Assembly (NCBI GenBank): GCA_002478865.1
Contig: DLJZ01000012.1
Location: 76,204-140,203 of the forward strand
Source: Hungatella sp. UBA7603
GTDB taxonomy: Bacteria > Bacillota > Clostridia > Lachnospirales > Lachnospiraceae
DNA length: 64,000 nt
Direction: 5' to 3'
Part shown: positions 43,817-54,082 of the stretch, one piece after another
How the letters are laid out: every line of letters begins with the position of its first letter
Numbering within the stretch: position 1 is the first letter of the stretch
Program-made: the position numbers and the translations under genes
Notes under the pieces: generated by a model
What the model was told of the DNA's origin: nothing
What the model saw: only the letters and a program-made list of their open reading frames with translations
Database searches by the model: none

Positions 43817-45823
43817 TTATATTTTAAATTTGTTAGCCAGCTCTCGTAACAATCCAGCCTGTGCAGATAGTTCTTCACTAGCAGCTGAACTTTCTTGAGC
43901 CGTTGCAGAGTTCGACTGAACCACAGAGTTTACCTGCTCCAATCCCTTCAGTGCTTGACTTAGGGATTCTGCCTGTTCTCCAGAAGCATGAGATACTTCC
44001 TTAATTCTATCTACTGTATCACTAACACCTAAAAGCACTTCGTCTAGGATTTGGCTGGTTTCTTTGGCCATTATTGTCCCATTATCTACTGATTGTATGG
44101 AGCTGTCGATTAAGTGTGCCGTGTTTTTGGCCGCTTGGGCTGATTTATTGGCCAGATTTCTCACCTCATCTGCAACCACCGCGAACCCTTTTCCAGCTTC
44201 CCCTGCCCGTGCTGCTTCAACCGCTGCATTTAATGCTAGAATATTGGTCTGAAATGCAATATCTTCAATGGTCTTTATAATTTTTCCGATTTCAGAAGAT
44301 TTATGATTGATATCATCAATGGCAGTCAGAAGCTTTTGCATCTGTAAATTGCTTTGACCAGCCGCTTCTCCCACTTGAATGGCCCTTGCCTCTGCCTGAA
44401 TGGAGTTTTCAGCTGTCTTTGTAATATTTTCTGATATCTTTTCCATGGCTATAGAAAGTTCATCCATAACACCGGCCTGCTCCATGGTTCCCTGCGCCAG
44501 AGCCTGAGAGCCATTGGCAACTTCTCCTGAACCGTTAGATACCTGTTGTGAAACTTCGGCGATCTCTCCAATTGTCTTTTTAAGTACTTCGGAGGTTCGT
44601 ATCAGAGAATCCTTTACCGAGGCAAATTCACCGTCATAGCTATGAGTCAGATTTAAGATGAAATTTCCTCTGCCAAATTCATCAAGGGTGTGTGAGATTT
44701 CATCAATGTATTCAATATACGTTACTAACCTGCCTGTCAGATTTTTTAAAGACTCTGCAAGCTGTCCTACCTCATCTTTGCTGGTTACGGATATTTCTAC
44801 TGCCAGATCGCCTGCTGCCAACTGATCTGTTACTTTCGTAAGCTTTTTCAATGGTTTTGCAATGCTCTTTGCCACAACATACATGGTAATTATCAAAATG
44901 ATTCCGATGACAACAAAAAACGCTGCCATACTAACACCTGCAGCCGTTGCCACACGTGTAAAATCATCCTGATCCACGGTAATGATTGCCTTCCAGTCCG
45001 CACTGTCTATGGTTCGTGTTATTCCACAAACCGTCTTGTTCTTATCTTTATATGTAATTACGTTTTTCCCTGGATTTTCGTAGTCAGCTACCATCTTAGG
45101 AGCCAGTCCGATTTCTTTGATATCCTTTAAAACTTCATTGGAATCAGGACTTACTAGTATTTTACCGGATGTGCTGATAAGACGTATTGTTCCGCTGTCA
45201 TGGGAGAGCTTAAATCCTTGAATTTGCTGAGTAAGGCTTGTTAGCTTCACATCAAGAGCTGCAACTCCTAACACCTTACTTCCTGAGCTATCATAAACTG
45301 GGGCTGAAAAAGTGATTACCTGCTCTCCAGTATCCAGATCCACATAAGGCTCTGTAATAATATATCCCCTTTTTAACTGGTCATCTGTTTGAAAGACATA
45401 ATCCCTTTGGTTTAAGTCAAAGTCAGAATCTGCAACCCAGTCTCCACCATCAAAGGCAATATTAGTATCTGCATCTGCATAATAAGCAGATAATATTTCA
45501 TCATCAGATCCCATTGTCTTTTTTAACATCCCGTAGGTCGATGGCCAGTACTCAGAGCTTTTAAGATCATCTTTGGAACTGGTGGTCATTAAAAGATTCA
45601 TTCCACTGTAATCCTTTGCCATCTGCTGGGCAATAGAAATATATCTTTTAAAATAGCTATCTGCTTCCACCGTCATTCGCTCTGCGGAAAGCGATGCAAT
45701 ATTGCTCTCATTGGAAATAACAGTTTTCCTGGTAAAGGAGATCATAAGAATTCCAGTACACACCATGAAGAAGACGACGACCCCTCCAATAATCAATAGA
45801 ATCTTTGTCTCAATTTTTTTCAT
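43817..45823 (-). CDS. Methyl-accepting chemotaxis protein with dCache-type sensor
   Basis: A 668-residue receptor. Two membrane segments ([19 protein letters not shown] at 8-26 and [19 protein letters not shown] near 300) bracket an extracytosolic dCache_1 sensor (visible as [19 protein letters not shown] and [20 protein letters not shown]). Then come a HAMP domain ([20 protein letters not shown]) and the signalling hairpin with the conserved tip [36 protein letters not shown]. The C-terminus has [16 protein letters not shown]. Such sensors usually bind amino acids or small organic acids. The local promoter is at 45868-45896. No che genes adjoin. Confidence 0.92.
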   Translation of the reverse strand: MKKIETKILLIIGGVVVFFMVCTGILMISFTRKTVISNESNIASLSAERMTVEADSYFKRYISIAQQMAKDYSGMNLLMTTSSKDDLKSSEYWPSTYGMLKKTMGSDDEILSAYYADADTNIAFDGGDWVADSDFDLNQRDYVFQTDDQLKRGYIITEPYVDLDTGEQVITFSAPVYDSSGSKVLGVAALDVKLTSLTQQIQGFKLSHDSGTIRLISTSGKILVSPDSNEVLKDIKEIGLAPKMVADYENPGKNVITYKDKNKTVCGITRTIDSADWKAIITVDQDDFTRVATAAGVSMAAFFVVIGIILIITMYVVAKSIAKPLKKLTKVTDQLAAGDLAVEISVTSKDEVGQLAESLKNLTGRLVTYIEYIDEISHTLDEFGRGNFILNLTHSYDGEFASVKDSLIRTSEVLKKTIGEIAEVSQQVSNGSGEVANGSQALAQGTMEQAGVMDELSIAMEKISENITKTAENSIQAEARAIQVGEAAGQSNLQMQKLLTAIDDINHKSSEIGKIIKTIEDIAFQTNILALNAAVEAARAGEAGKGFAVVADEVRNLANKSAQAAKNTAHLIDSSIQSVDNGTIMAKETSQILDEVLLGVSDTVDRIKEVSHASGEQAESLSQALKGLEQVNSVVQSNSATAQESSAASEELSAQAGLLRELANKFKI

Positions 45824-45867
45824 ACGACTTTCCTTTCTGGAAAAATTAACATAATTTAACGTTTAGT

Positions 45868-45896
45868 ATTATGTCATCTAAAAAAGAAAAAGTCAA
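45868..45896 (-). promoter_or_regulatory. Promoter of the chemoreceptor gene
   Basis: The -35 TTGACT (45891-45896) and -10 CATAAT (45868-45873), with a 17-base spacer, read leftwards. The start codon at 45823 has AAAGGAAAGTCGT before it. I do not see a sigma-D (GCCGATAA) motif, so the gene seems to be read by the main sigma factor. Confidence 0.6.
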
Positions 45897-46003
45897 CTTA
45901 GTTATAGACAATATTTACCATAAAACTACAAATAGCGACAATTCATTAAACTTGTCCTGATTTTCTTAAAAGTTTGGTTTATTTTCCAAAGTTTTTATAC
46001 GAA

Positions 46004-46543
46004 CTATCGATGGAAAATCGAAATAATATCTTGATTTAGTTTAGAAGATAAAATTTGTATGAATAATTCTTCTATTGCAGAAATAGTTGCGATCAAACAT
46101 AGCATAACTGCCACCCTCTGAATTCCCATGGTTTGAAATAACAGCGGGAAACTAAAAAGTAAAAAGCCTGTTGCTTTATTTGCATACGTATGAAGAAATA
46201 CAAAGGAATGGTACTTCATAAAAGAAACAATAGCGGAAGCAAACCGAATCCCTGCAATCATAGCAATCCATATAATAATTGGTGGTTTTAGATCAAGGTA
46301 TGGGAGCATGATATAAAATACAATAACTAGCATGAAGAAATCCCCTACACTGTCTAGGGCGGCTCCAAACGAGCTTGAAACTCCCCATTTTCTAGCCAGA
46401 TAACCGTCAGACATATCACTTAACCCACAGATTAAATAGATGATTAAAAACCAGAAAGAAAAAGGCCGGGTGAAAAGGAGCAGGAAGGACAACATGATTC
46501 TCATTGCAGATAAGATATTAGGAATATTTTTCATCATAGCCAC
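46004..46543 (-). CDS. CDP-alcohol phosphatidyltransferase family protein
   Basis: A 179-residue membrane enzyme. The catalytic CDP-alcohol motif is DGYLARKWGVSSSFGAALDSVGDF (residues 47-70, with the DGxxAR...G...D...D spacing). Around it are about five hydrophobic helices. Enzymes of this size make phosphatidylglycerol phosphate, phosphatidylserine or cardiolipin; the acceptor cannot be read. The likely start is GTG at 46543, because AGGAGG lies seven bases upstream. It is a single gene with no clear partner, between the chemoreceptor and the sulfate cluster. Confidence 0.8.
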   Translation of the reverse strand: MAMMKNIPNILSAMRIMLSFLLLFTRPFSFWFLIIYLICGLSDMSDGYLARKWGVSSSFGAALDSVGDFFMLVIVFYIMLPYLDLKPPIIIWIAMIAGIRFASAIVSFMKYHSFVFLHTYANKATGFLLFSFPLLFQTMGIQRVAVMLCLIATISAIEELFIQILSSKLNQDIISIFHR

Positions 46544-46642
46544 CTCTTATCCTCCTGCTTACAGGAGGAACTAATGCTGTTCATTTCTATCATTATACTG
46601 ACCAATAACAGAAATAGAAAGTAAAAGTTCCTCCTAGCTTAT

Positions 46643-48334
46643 TTATATCATCCAATAATTATCATTGCAGACAATGCTTCGATAGGTTTCGAATCTGGAC
46701 CATTTATTTACGAATGCTCCCCTGTTGTCCTTATCGAGATCATTACATTCTTTCAAAAAGAGATCAAGGTCTGTCTTCGATTTTACATCGAGTGCAAATC
46801 CTCGTTCATCTAGAAGCGGTAGACCGGAATATTCATACTCACTAAGGTTTATGATGTCTTTAATAGAAGCATTGCGAATTAAAACTGCTGCCGAATGCTC
46901 CACATCAATGATATCAAAATAGTCTGGATAGCAGAAGCTGTCACCCTTTACCGGAATATTGTCACCTACATGGTAGGTTTTATCCTCTGACTTTGATTTG
47001 GATAAAAATGCATGCTCCAGATTAAAATACAATTCCTCAAATATATAGCCATCCGCCCGAATGGAACCATTCACAAAATAAGGCTTCTTATTTTGATCCT
47101 CCACATACTCTACCACACCACAAGCAGAGGTCATATGGCTTAGACGATCAATGAGGATCAGCTCTCCTAGCGTCTTGCGATTCTGAAAGAGATCTGCTAC
47201 TACGTGTTCGGAACATTCTATTTCGCAGAAAAGGATTTCATTCTTCTCTCCTTTATCAGCCCTTAGATGTTCCCCGGTATTTACATCTACTTTGTATTCA
47301 ATTCTTTTAATAATAGCAGGAAGCCGCTTGGTCCCCAGCTTTATTAAATAGTCCTTTGCAACACTTAGGGGTTCATCGTCCATCCAGAGTAAGGAAGCCT
47401 TTATGCTCTTTCCAGTGGGAAGTGATTGACTATCGGTAAGAACACAGCCCCTGCTTACATCCACCTCCCGATCCAACTGTATGGTAACTGCCTGCCCGGA
47501 AAATGCCTCTTTTACATCCTGATCTCCAACAAGAATCCGCTCTACCTTGGCGCTTTCGCTGCCTGGAAGAGAATATAACGTTTGACCGGTTATTACCTTT
47601 CCCGATTCGATTTGTCCCTGAAAACCTCTAAATTCATGACTTGGGCGGCAAACTCTCTGGACCGGCATATAAAAATCGTCCTGATCCTCACTTTCGTCTA
47701 TATCTACAGTCTCTAAATATGACATCATGGTATCCTCTTGATACCAATCCATGAGGTCTGATCTTTTTGTTACATTATCACCCTCTGTAGCACTGACTGG
47801 AATGATTTTAATGTTTTTTAAATCAAGCTCTTTTGCTAAGGTCAAAATCTCTTTTGTTATCTCGTTAAAGCTTTCTTCCTTATAATCCACCAGATCCATC
47901 TTATTTACTGCAAAGACAAAATGATGAATTCCCATAAGAGAACAGATTCTAGAATGCCGTCTCGTCTGCACCAGCACTCCTTGCCTGGCATCCACTAAAA
48001 TCACAGCCAGATTGGCAAAGGAGGCTCCCACTGCCATATTTCTTGTATACTCTTCATGTCCTGGTGTATCAGCAACAATGAAGCTTCTGCGTTCTGTGGT
48101 AAAGTAGCGGTAGGCAACGTCAATGGTAATTCCCTGCTCCCGCTCTGCCATTAAGCCATCTAACAGCAAAGAATAGTCAATTTCTCCGCCTCTGGAGCCA
48201 ACTTTGCTGTCGAGAAGCAGTGCCTTTTCCTGGTCTGCATACAATAACTTGGAATCATATAAGATATGTCCGATCAACGTTGATTTCCCATCATCCACGC
48301 TGCCGCATGTAATAAATTTTAACAATCCATTCAT
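46643..48334 (-). CDS. cysN: Sulfate adenylyltransferase, large (GTPase) subunit CysN, with C-terminal extension
   Basis: An elongation-factor-like GTPase that drives ATP sulfurylase. G1 is GSVDDGKST, G3 ADTPGHEEY, G4 NKMDLVDY. Domains 2 and 3 follow to about residue 430. The protein is 563 residues, longer than a plain CysN (about 475) and shorter than CysN-C fusions; the last 110 residues (from about VGDNIPVKGDSF) do not show the APS kinase P-loop, so this is an extra C-terminal domain of unknown role. The ATG directly follows the CysD stop (TAAATG) with AGAAGGG upstream. Last gene of the sulfate operon. Confidence 0.9.
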   Translation of the reverse strand: MNGLLKFITCGSVDDGKSTLIGHILYDSKLLYADQEKALLLDSKVGSRGGEIDYSLLLDGLMAEREQGITIDVAYRYFTTERRSFIVADTPGHEEYTRNMAVGASFANLAVILVDARQGVLVQTRRHSRICSLMGIHHFVFAVNKMDLVDYKEESFNEITKEILTLAKELDLKNIKIIPVSATEGDNVTKRSDLMDWYQEDTMMSYLETVDIDESEDQDDFYMPVQRVCRPSHEFRGFQGQIESGKVITGQTLYSLPGSESAKVERILVGDQDVKEAFSGQAVTIQLDREVDVSRGCVLTDSQSLPTGKSIKASLLWMDDEPLSVAKDYLIKLGTKRLPAIIKRIEYKVDVNTGEHLRADKGEKNEILFCEIECSEHVVADLFQNRKTLGELILIDRLSHMTSACGVVEYVEDQNKKPYFVNGSIRADGYIFEELYFNLEHAFLSKSKSEDKTYHVGDNIPVKGDSFCYPDYFDIIDVEHSAAVLIRNASIKDIINLSEYEYSGLPLLDERGFALDVKSKTDLDLFLKECNDLDKDNRGAFVNKWSRFETYRSIVCNDNYWMI

Positions 48335-49237
48335 TTAGAAATACCCTTCTCTCTTCCTTTTTTCCATACTTGCCGCGCCACCGTCTTTGTCAATGATACG
48401 GCTGGTTCTTTCTGACTCTACGGAGCTTAGTGTCTCTTCAATGATCTCATCTAAGGTAGAAGCCTGAGATAAAACGCCTCCAGAAAGGGGATAGCAGCCA
48501 AGTGTCCGGAAACGAACTTCTTTTATCTGAGGAACTTCTCCTGGATTAAACCGCAGGCGTTCATCATCCACCATAATGATATTCCCATCCCGCTCCACCA
48601 CTGGTCTTTTGGCTGCGAAATAAAGGGGTACGATTGGGATGCTTTCCTGCTTTATGTACTGCCAGATATCCGTCTCCGTCCAGTTGGAGATTGGAAATAC
48701 CCGAATGCTTTCTCCCATGTTGATTTCAGTATTGTATAGTTTCCACATCTCCGGCCTTTGATTTTTAGGGTCCCATGCATGGGAAGCATTGCGGAAGGAA
48801 AAGATTCTTTCCTTGGCACGGCTTTTTTCTTCGTCTCGTCTTCCCCCACCAAATGCGGCTGTAAATCCATACTTATTAAGGGCTTGTTTTAGTGCCTGGG
48901 TTTTCATGATATCCGTATAAGAGGAGCCGTGGTCAAAGGGATTGATTCCTTTTTTCACTCCGTCCTCATTGATGTATTCAATCATTTCAATTCCGAGGTC
49001 TTTCGCCGTCTGATCCCGAAACTCAATCATCTCCTTAAACTTCCAAGTCGTATTTACATGAAGAAATGGAAAAGGGGGCTTCTCCGGATAAAATGCTTTC
49101 ATGGCAAGGTGAAGCATGACCGAACTGTCCTTGCCGATGGAATAAAGCATGACCGGCTTCTCGCATTCTGCTGCAACCTCCCGTATGATATAGATGGCCT
49201 CTGCCTCCAACTCATCTAGATGTGATAATCTGCTCAT
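48335..49237 (-). CDS. cysD: Sulfate adenylyltransferase, small subunit CysD
   Basis: A 300-residue PP-loop ATP pyrophosphatase fold protein that adenylylates sulfate to APS. The PP-loop is [18 protein letters not shown] (residues 30-46), followed by [40 protein letters not shown] and [16 protein letters not shown]. The length is standard. RBS is TAGGAGAGATAACT. It precedes cysN without a gap and follows the AprB-like ferredoxin. Confidence 0.95.
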   Translation of the reverse strand: MSRLSHLDELEAEAIYIIREVAAECEKPVMLYSIGKDSSVMLHLAMKAFYPEKPPFPFLHVNTTWKFKEMIEFRDQTAKDLGIEMIEYINEDGVKKGINPFDHGSSYTDIMKTQALKQALNKYGFTAAFGGGRRDEEKSRAKERIFSFRNASHAWDPKNQRPEMWKLYNTEINMGESIRVFPISNWTETDIWQYIKQESIPIVPLYFAAKRPVVERDGNIIMVDDERLRFNPGEVPQIKEVRFRTLGCYPLSGGVLSQASTLDEIIEETLSSVESERTSRIIDKDGGAASMEKRKREGYF

Positions 49238-49248
49238 AGTTATCTCTC

Positions 49249-49560
49249 CTAATATTTATTTGAATCCTTGCTATTTACATCAATTGTAATCATTGTACCG
49301 TCGTTTTTCTTGACGTTCCAATGAAGAATCTCACCTTCTATTGATACATTCATGGTACTTCCATTTCCACCAATATCTGCTCCCAAATAAAAGTCTATGG
49401 CAGAAAACTTGCATTCTTTCACGCAGGAGACACAGCCCCAGCAATCTTTTGGGTATCTCATATGAGCCTTATGATCTTTTTCCTCAATCAAGCTCCCTGG
49501 ACATACCTCCAAACATTTCATACACCCAACGCATTTATCTTTATCAATCCTTATGCTCAT
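49249..49560 (-). CDS. aprB: AprB-like two-cluster ferredoxin subunit of adenylylsulfate reductase
   Basis: A 103-residue ferredoxin. Two 4Fe-4S motifs are seen: [13 protein letters not shown] (residues 10-22) and [13 protein letters not shown] (39-51). The tail ([20 protein letters not shown]) forms the beta-rich stretch of AprB, but the protein lacks the longer C-terminal arm of dissimilatory AprB proteins (about 150 residues). It overlaps the end of the flavoprotein gene by 17 bases and should form a heterodimer with it to reduce APS to sulfite. Confidence 0.85.
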   Translation of the reverse strand: MSIRIDKDKCVGCMKCLEVCPGSLIEEKDHKAHMRYPKDCWGCVSCVKECKFSAIDFYLGADIGGNGSTMNVSIEGEILHWNVKKNDGTMITIDVNSKDSNKY

Positions 49561-51229
49561 ACTCTGCCCCCTCTACGATGTCTCTGTAAATCATCTTTAG
49601 AGTTTTATCAGTCATTTTGGAATTTACATATTTATAATAAGCTTTGTCAGTGTCTTTGTGATCCAGGTTTTCATTGAAGCAATGCCATCTGGTTTCCTTT
49701 CTATGATACAAATGAGCGATGACTGATTTGCAAACAATCAGCCGTTCTCTTAATTCGTAAACCTCCAAAAGTTCTCGCATATCCCTTGCCTTTAGATTCT
49801 CCCATAGCTTTAGGAGCTGACTGATTTTCTCATCTGCAAGCTGAAGATTCGTCTCATTAAACTGATAATAGGCAGTGATTCCACCTGCATATTCATCCAT
49901 GACCTTTTGCATCGCCTCTTCCAACTCCTGAGCGGTAAATAATTCGTTATCACCACGAAGCATAGTTTCATATTCTTCTATTTTAGAAGCAACAAAGCTT
50001 TGGTCCACAGATTCCTTATATCCCTTATGTAGTTTGCTGATGATATCTAAAGCAGCTATCTCTCCTTCTGCCAAAGCTCCGGTCACATACTTCTGGGGAC
50101 AGCCCCCTGACACATCACCTGCTGCATACAAGCCTTTTATGGTCGTTTCCCGTTTTGTATTCACCCAGTAACCACTTGCAGTATGTCCTCCCACAATATA
50201 AGGCTCTGTTCCTGAAATCTCTACGTCTTGTTCACTTGGATTTTTGCCAGCCTCCAGCCATTTTAGAGTCTGGCTTGGCGCCATATTTAGATACGCTTTT
50301 AATAGTTCTTCATCCTTTTCTTCCCCCACAACGCTGGTTTTAAGATAACAAGGACCTCTTCCTTCCAGGTTTTCCTTCACGGTGCCATATAAACGCTCAC
50401 TTGTGGTAATTCCGTATTTTCTTTCATAATCTTCTCCAAGAGAATTCATCTGCTTCGCCCCAGCTCCTTGAGCGATGGTTCCCGTAGGTGCAATGGTATC
50501 CTTACACCTTAAGGCGATAAAGCGCATTTCAAATGAAGTCATCTCGGCACCAGATATAATTCCCATGGCATAACCTGCTCCTGTATTAAAAGGCGGATAC
50601 CACATCTTGTGTCTGGAAAAACCCGGATTATTCGGTCGATATAACCCGGCGGCTCCCCCTGTTGCCATTAAGACAGCACCAGCTCGAATCTCATAAATAA
50701 TCTCATCTACAATATTAAATCCAATGGCACCTTTTACCTCATTATCCTCCACAATCAAATCGGTCATGTTAACCTTATTTAAAATCGTGACTCCAGGTGC
50801 CTCCTTGGCTGCCTTTGCTAGAAGTGGTTTAAAATTTTCTCCATTGATTTTAATATTTCGATTCCCTCTTGCAGCGTAATTGCCTTTTTCATCTTTTAAG
50901 ATTACAAGGCCCATGTCCTCCATGGCAGCTGTAACTGAATTAAAGCGCTCTGCCGCTGTAAGGAGCAGATCCCTTCTTACGATACCTTTGGCATCCTCTG
51001 TGGCATACGTTACGTAATCTTCTGGCGTTCTTCCTTCTATGATGTAGGCGTTGATGGCATTGACCCCTGCCGCAAGACAACCGCTTCTTTTTATGTTTGC
51101 TTTTTCCGCTATTACAACGGAAAGACTGGAATTTCGACTGACAGTAACAGCAGCAAAGCAACCTGCCGTTCCACCGCCTATGATTAAGACATCCGTATGA
51201 ACAATCTTGTGATCCAACTTCTTATTCAT
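49544..51229 (-). CDS. aprA: AprA-like adenylylsulfate reductase flavoprotein
   Basis: A 561-residue FAD protein of the fumarate reductase/AprA group. The FAD-binding fingerprint is TDVLIIGGGTAGCFAAVTVS (residues 12-31), and ATGGAAGLYRP, TGAGYAMGIISGAEM and GLYAAGDVSGGCPQKYVTG complete the domain. GGHTASGYWVNTKRET carries the active-site His/Arg region. In this operon it reduces the APS made by CysDN; a cytosolic reductase of this type replaces the thioredoxin-linked CysH of many bacteria. RBS is TAGGAGATAAC. There are no dsr or qmo genes, so the role is assimilatory. Confidence 0.88.
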   Translation of the reverse strand: MNKKLDHKIVHTDVLIIGGGTAGCFAAVTVSRNSSLSVVIAEKANIKRSGCLAAGVNAINAYIIEGRTPEDYVTYATEDAKGIVRRDLLLTAAERFNSVTAAMEDMGLVILKDEKGNYAARGNRNIKINGENFKPLLAKAAKEAPGVTILNKVNMTDLIVEDNEVKGAIGFNIVDEIIYEIRAGAVLMATGGAAGLYRPNNPGFSRHKMWYPPFNTGAGYAMGIISGAEMTSFEMRFIALRCKDTIAPTGTIAQGAGAKQMNSLGEDYERKYGITTSERLYGTVKENLEGRGPCYLKTSVVGEEKDEELLKAYLNMAPSQTLKWLEAGKNPSEQDVEISGTEPYIVGGHTASGYWVNTKRETTIKGLYAAGDVSGGCPQKYVTGALAEGEIAALDIISKLHKGYKESVDQSFVASKIEEYETMLRGDNELFTAQELEEAMQKVMDEYAGGITAYYQFNETNLQLADEKISQLLKLWENLKARDMRELLEVYELRERLIVCKSVIAHLYHRKETRWHCFNENLDHKDTDKAYYKYVNSKMTDKTLKMIYRDIVEGAEYEHKD

Positions 51230-51261
51230 GTTATCTCCTATCTCTTTCTCTATCCCGGAAA

Positions 51262-52326
51262 TTAAAAGGTGATCATTTCCTTACCAATCAGTTCTTTATT
51301 TTCCAGTAAATAGGCACGATCATCGTCATAGGCATACATCCGGTACACGATGACATGCATTCTCTCTCCAATTTCCACCGGTCTTCGCTCCAGGGAACGG
51401 TGAGTCGTAAGCAAAATGTCTCCCACCCGTAATTTGACTTCAAGGCAATTTCCGCGAAAGGAGATGTCTTCAATTATCCCTTCCTCCGAATAATCTATGA
51501 TATCCTTAAATTTAAGGTTGTCGCTTTTAAAACTTTCTACAAATTCGGGACGAATGACTGCGCCTTTGTATTTGCCTTTATCAAAGCCTTTTAACTGATG
51601 ATAACCTTCCACCTTGGAAGATTCTCCTATAAATTCTGCCACAAAAGGAGTTCCTGGACTTTTATAGATTTGAAGAGGTGGACCGGACTGTTCAATGCGC
51701 CCTTGATTAGTGATGATGATTTCGTCTGCTGCTTCCACAGCTTCATCTTGATCGTGGGTAACAAAGATGCTGGTGACCCCTACTTTGTGAATCATATCAC
51801 GAAGCCATTTTCTCAGTTCCCCTCTTATTTTGGCGTCAATTGCTGCAAATGGTTCATCTAAAAGGAGCAAGCTGGGATTTGGTGCCAGGGCTCTTGCAAA
51901 GGCAACTCGTTGCCTTTGACCACCGGAAAGTTGATTGGGATATCTCTTTTCCAGTCCATTTAACCCCGTCAGCTCCATAAGTTCCATAATTCGCTCCCGA
52001 ATCTGCTTTTTAGGTACCTTTTTAATCTCCAGACCAAAGGCAAGATTTTCATAGACTGTCATATAACGAAACAAAGCATAATTTTGAAATACAAAACCAA
52101 TTCCCCGTTCCGCAGGGGGGATGTCATTTACTCTTTTTCCATCAATGATAATGTCACCGGAATCCGGGGTCTCAAGTCCTGCTATCATGCGGAGGATGGT
52201 GGTCTTTCCGCTGCCACTTGGTCCCAACAGGGCTGCTAACTTTCCTTTTTCAATTCCAATGTTTATATCTTCTGAAGCTTTGTAGCTGCCATAGTTCTTG
52301 TGAATATGTTTCAATTCAACGTACAT
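51262..52326 (-). CDS. cysA: Sulfate/thiosulfate ABC transporter ATPase CysA
   Basis: A 354-residue importer ATPase. Walker A GPSGSGKTTILRMIAG (residues 35-50), Q-loop FVFQNYALFRYMTVYENLAF, signature [19 protein letters not shown], Walker B LLLDEPFAAID and H-loop VTHDQDEA are all present. The C-terminal 110 residues form a TOBE-type regulatory domain. ATG at 52326 is used, with AAAGGAGGAAATCGTG before it; a GTG one codon earlier is also in frame. It follows cysW by 17 bases. Confidence 0.93.
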   Translation of the reverse strand: MYVELKHIHKNYGSYKASEDINIGIEKGKLAALLGPSGSGKTTILRMIAGLETPDSGDIIIDGKRVNDIPPAERGIGFVFQNYALFRYMTVYENLAFGLEIKKVPKKQIRERIMELMELTGLNGLEKRYPNQLSGGQRQRVAFARALAPNPSLLLLDEPFAAIDAKIRGELRKWLRDMIHKVGVTSIFVTHDQDEAVEAADEIIITNQGRIEQSGPPLQIYKSPGTPFVAEFIGESSKVEGYHQLKGFDKGKYKGAVIRPEFVESFKSDNLKFKDIIDYSEEGIIEDISFRGNCLEVKLRVGDILLTTHRSLERRPVEIGERMHVIVYRMYAYDDDRAYLLENKELIGKEMITF

Positions 52327-52343
52327 CACGATTTCCTCCTTTC

Positions 52344-53207
52344 CTATGATTCATTTCTTCCTTGCTTCTTTCCAGCCTGATATTCCAATATATTTCTGGC
52401 TACGATTACAGTCACTGCCATGATAACAAGTATGGAAGAAACTGCAAATGCGGCTGTAATGGAATCGCTGGAACCCGCAAGATATAAGGCATCTATCTCA
52501 AGAGGAAGTGTAAAGGTCTTTCCTCTGGCCTTTGAAAGAGCATTCACCGCACCAAATTCTCCCAGTGCTCTTGCTGTACATAAGATAACACCATAAAGCA
52601 ATGCCCATTTGATATGGGGAAATGTTATTTTGCGGAATATATGAAAGCCACTGGCTCCCATCAGTGCCGCTGCCTCCTCCTCATCCGTTCCCTGAGCATG
52701 AAGCACAGGAATGATTTCTCTGGATACAAAGGGAAAGGTAACAAATATGGTGGCAAGAACCACGCCCGGCAAAGCAAAAACGATTTTGATATCCACCCCG
52801 AACAGTTGATTGATTTGATTGATATAAGAATTGGCCCAGCCAAGGCGGCCAAAGGTCATTAAGAAAGCCAGACCTGCTATGACAGGAGAAATGGAAAAAG
52901 GAATATCAATCAATGCAGCAAGTGTCTGCTTGCCTTTGAATGAAAATTTGGTAATGAGCCAGGCAGCTATAATACCAAAAAAGGTATTGACAAGAACGGC
53001 GATCACAGCCGCTAAAAGCGTCACCATTAGAGCGGATAACGTATTTTCCGTATGTAGGGATTTTAAATAGAAAGGTATGCCAAGACTGAGAGAATTGACA
53101 ATGACAGAAACGAGAGGCAATACCAACATGATTGCCATAAAAAGAACACTAACTGATATTAGAACCCATTTGATTCCTTGACTCCCACTTTTTCGATTAC
53201 TTTTCAT
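52344..53207 (-). CDS. cysW: Sulfate ABC transporter permease CysW
   Basis: A 287-residue permease with six helices. The EAA-type loop reads EEAAALMGASGFHIFRKITF near residue 180, and FISMSISPVIAGLAFLM-like helix 3 and PFVSREIIPVLHAQG are typical of CysW. RBS is AGGGGGATACAAA. It pairs with the CysT subunit encoded 11 bases upstream. Confidence 0.92.
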   Translation of the reverse strand: MKSNRKSGSQGIKWVLISVSVLFMAIMLVLPLVSVIVNSLSLGIPFYLKSLHTENTLSALMVTLLAAVIAVLVNTFFGIIAAWLITKFSFKGKQTLAALIDIPFSISPVIAGLAFLMTFGRLGWANSYINQINQLFGVDIKIVFALPGVVLATIFVTFPFVSREIIPVLHAQGTDEEEAAALMGASGFHIFRKITFPHIKWALLYGVILCTARALGEFGAVNALSKARGKTFTLPLEIDALYLAGSSDSITAAFAVSSILVIMAVTVIVARNILEYQAGKKQGRNES

Positions 53208-53218
53208 TTTGTATCCCC

Positions 53219-54061
53219 CTAAATATAATTCGTACGCCTTGACTGGCAGATCTGGATCATATTAATTAGCAACAATATGAGAAAGGAAATAATAAGCATC
53301 ACCAGAGCAATTGCAGTGGCTCCTGCATAATCCACATAATTGAGCTTTTGCATAATTACATAGGAAACTACCTGAGTTTTTTCTTTGGCACTGTTTCCTG
53401 AGATATAAATTACGCTTCCGTACTCTCCCATCCCCCTGGCAAATGCCAAACCAAAACCAGTCCACAAGGCCGGCTTTAACTCTGGCAATACGACTTTTAC
53501 AAAGGTCCTTATCCTTCCAGCCCCTAATATGTAAGCCGCTTCTTCATATTGAGGGTCCAGCTTCTCAAGCACTGGCTGGATAGCACGAACTACAAAGGGA
53601 AGGCCGATAAATACAAGGGCAATGAGAAGTCCTACCTTTGTATAGGAAATCTTTAAGCCTAACTGGGCAAGAGGTTTCCCGAGAATCCCCGTATCTGAAT
53701 AGAGCTTTGAAAGCGTAATACCAGCCACTGCGGTTGGAAGGGCAAAGGGTAATTCAATGAGTCCATCCATAATGCGTTTCCCAGGAAATTCATACCTAAC
53801 TAGGACCCAGGCTAGAATGATTCCAAAAAAACAATTGATTACCGCTGCAATCAAAGAACACAAAATACTTGTTTGAAATGAATTGATTACGTTTTCCTTT
53901 GTGATCAATTGGATAAATTCTTGTGGCGTAAGTCTCATGGAAAAAACAAGCACTGATAGTAAAGGCAATAATACAAGGAAAGAAAGCATCAGCAGTGTAA
54001 TTCCCATGGTCAGACCAAAGCCGGGAATCACCCGATCTTTTTTTATGTACTTTTTTACCAT
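53219..54061 (-). CDS. cysT: Sulfate ABC transporter permease CysT
   Basis: A 280-residue permease. The EAA loop reads EEAAYILGAGRIRTFVKVVL, and PFALPTAVAGITLSKLY and FARGMGEYGSVIYISGN are the CysT fingerprint. Six helices. RBS is CAGGAGTCTAAT. It follows the binding-protein gene. Confidence 0.92.
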   Translation of the reverse strand: MVKKYIKKDRVIPGFGLTMGITLLMLSFLVLLPLLSVLVFSMRLTPQEFIQLITKENVINSFQTSILCSLIAAVINCFFGIILAWVLVRYEFPGKRIMDGLIELPFALPTAVAGITLSKLYSDTGILGKPLAQLGLKISYTKVGLLIALVFIGLPFVVRAIQPVLEKLDPQYEEAAYILGAGRIRTFVKVVLPELKPALWTGFGLAFARGMGEYGSVIYISGNSAKEKTQVVSYVIMQKLNYVDYAGATAIALVMLIISFLILLLINMIQICQSRRTNYI

Positions 54062-54082
54062 ATTAGACTCCTGTTTTAATTT

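Noticed and set aside
49249..51229. Dissimilatory sulfate reduction
   Set aside because: No dsr, qmo or hmc genes are present; transport and CysDN next to AprAB indicate assimilation.
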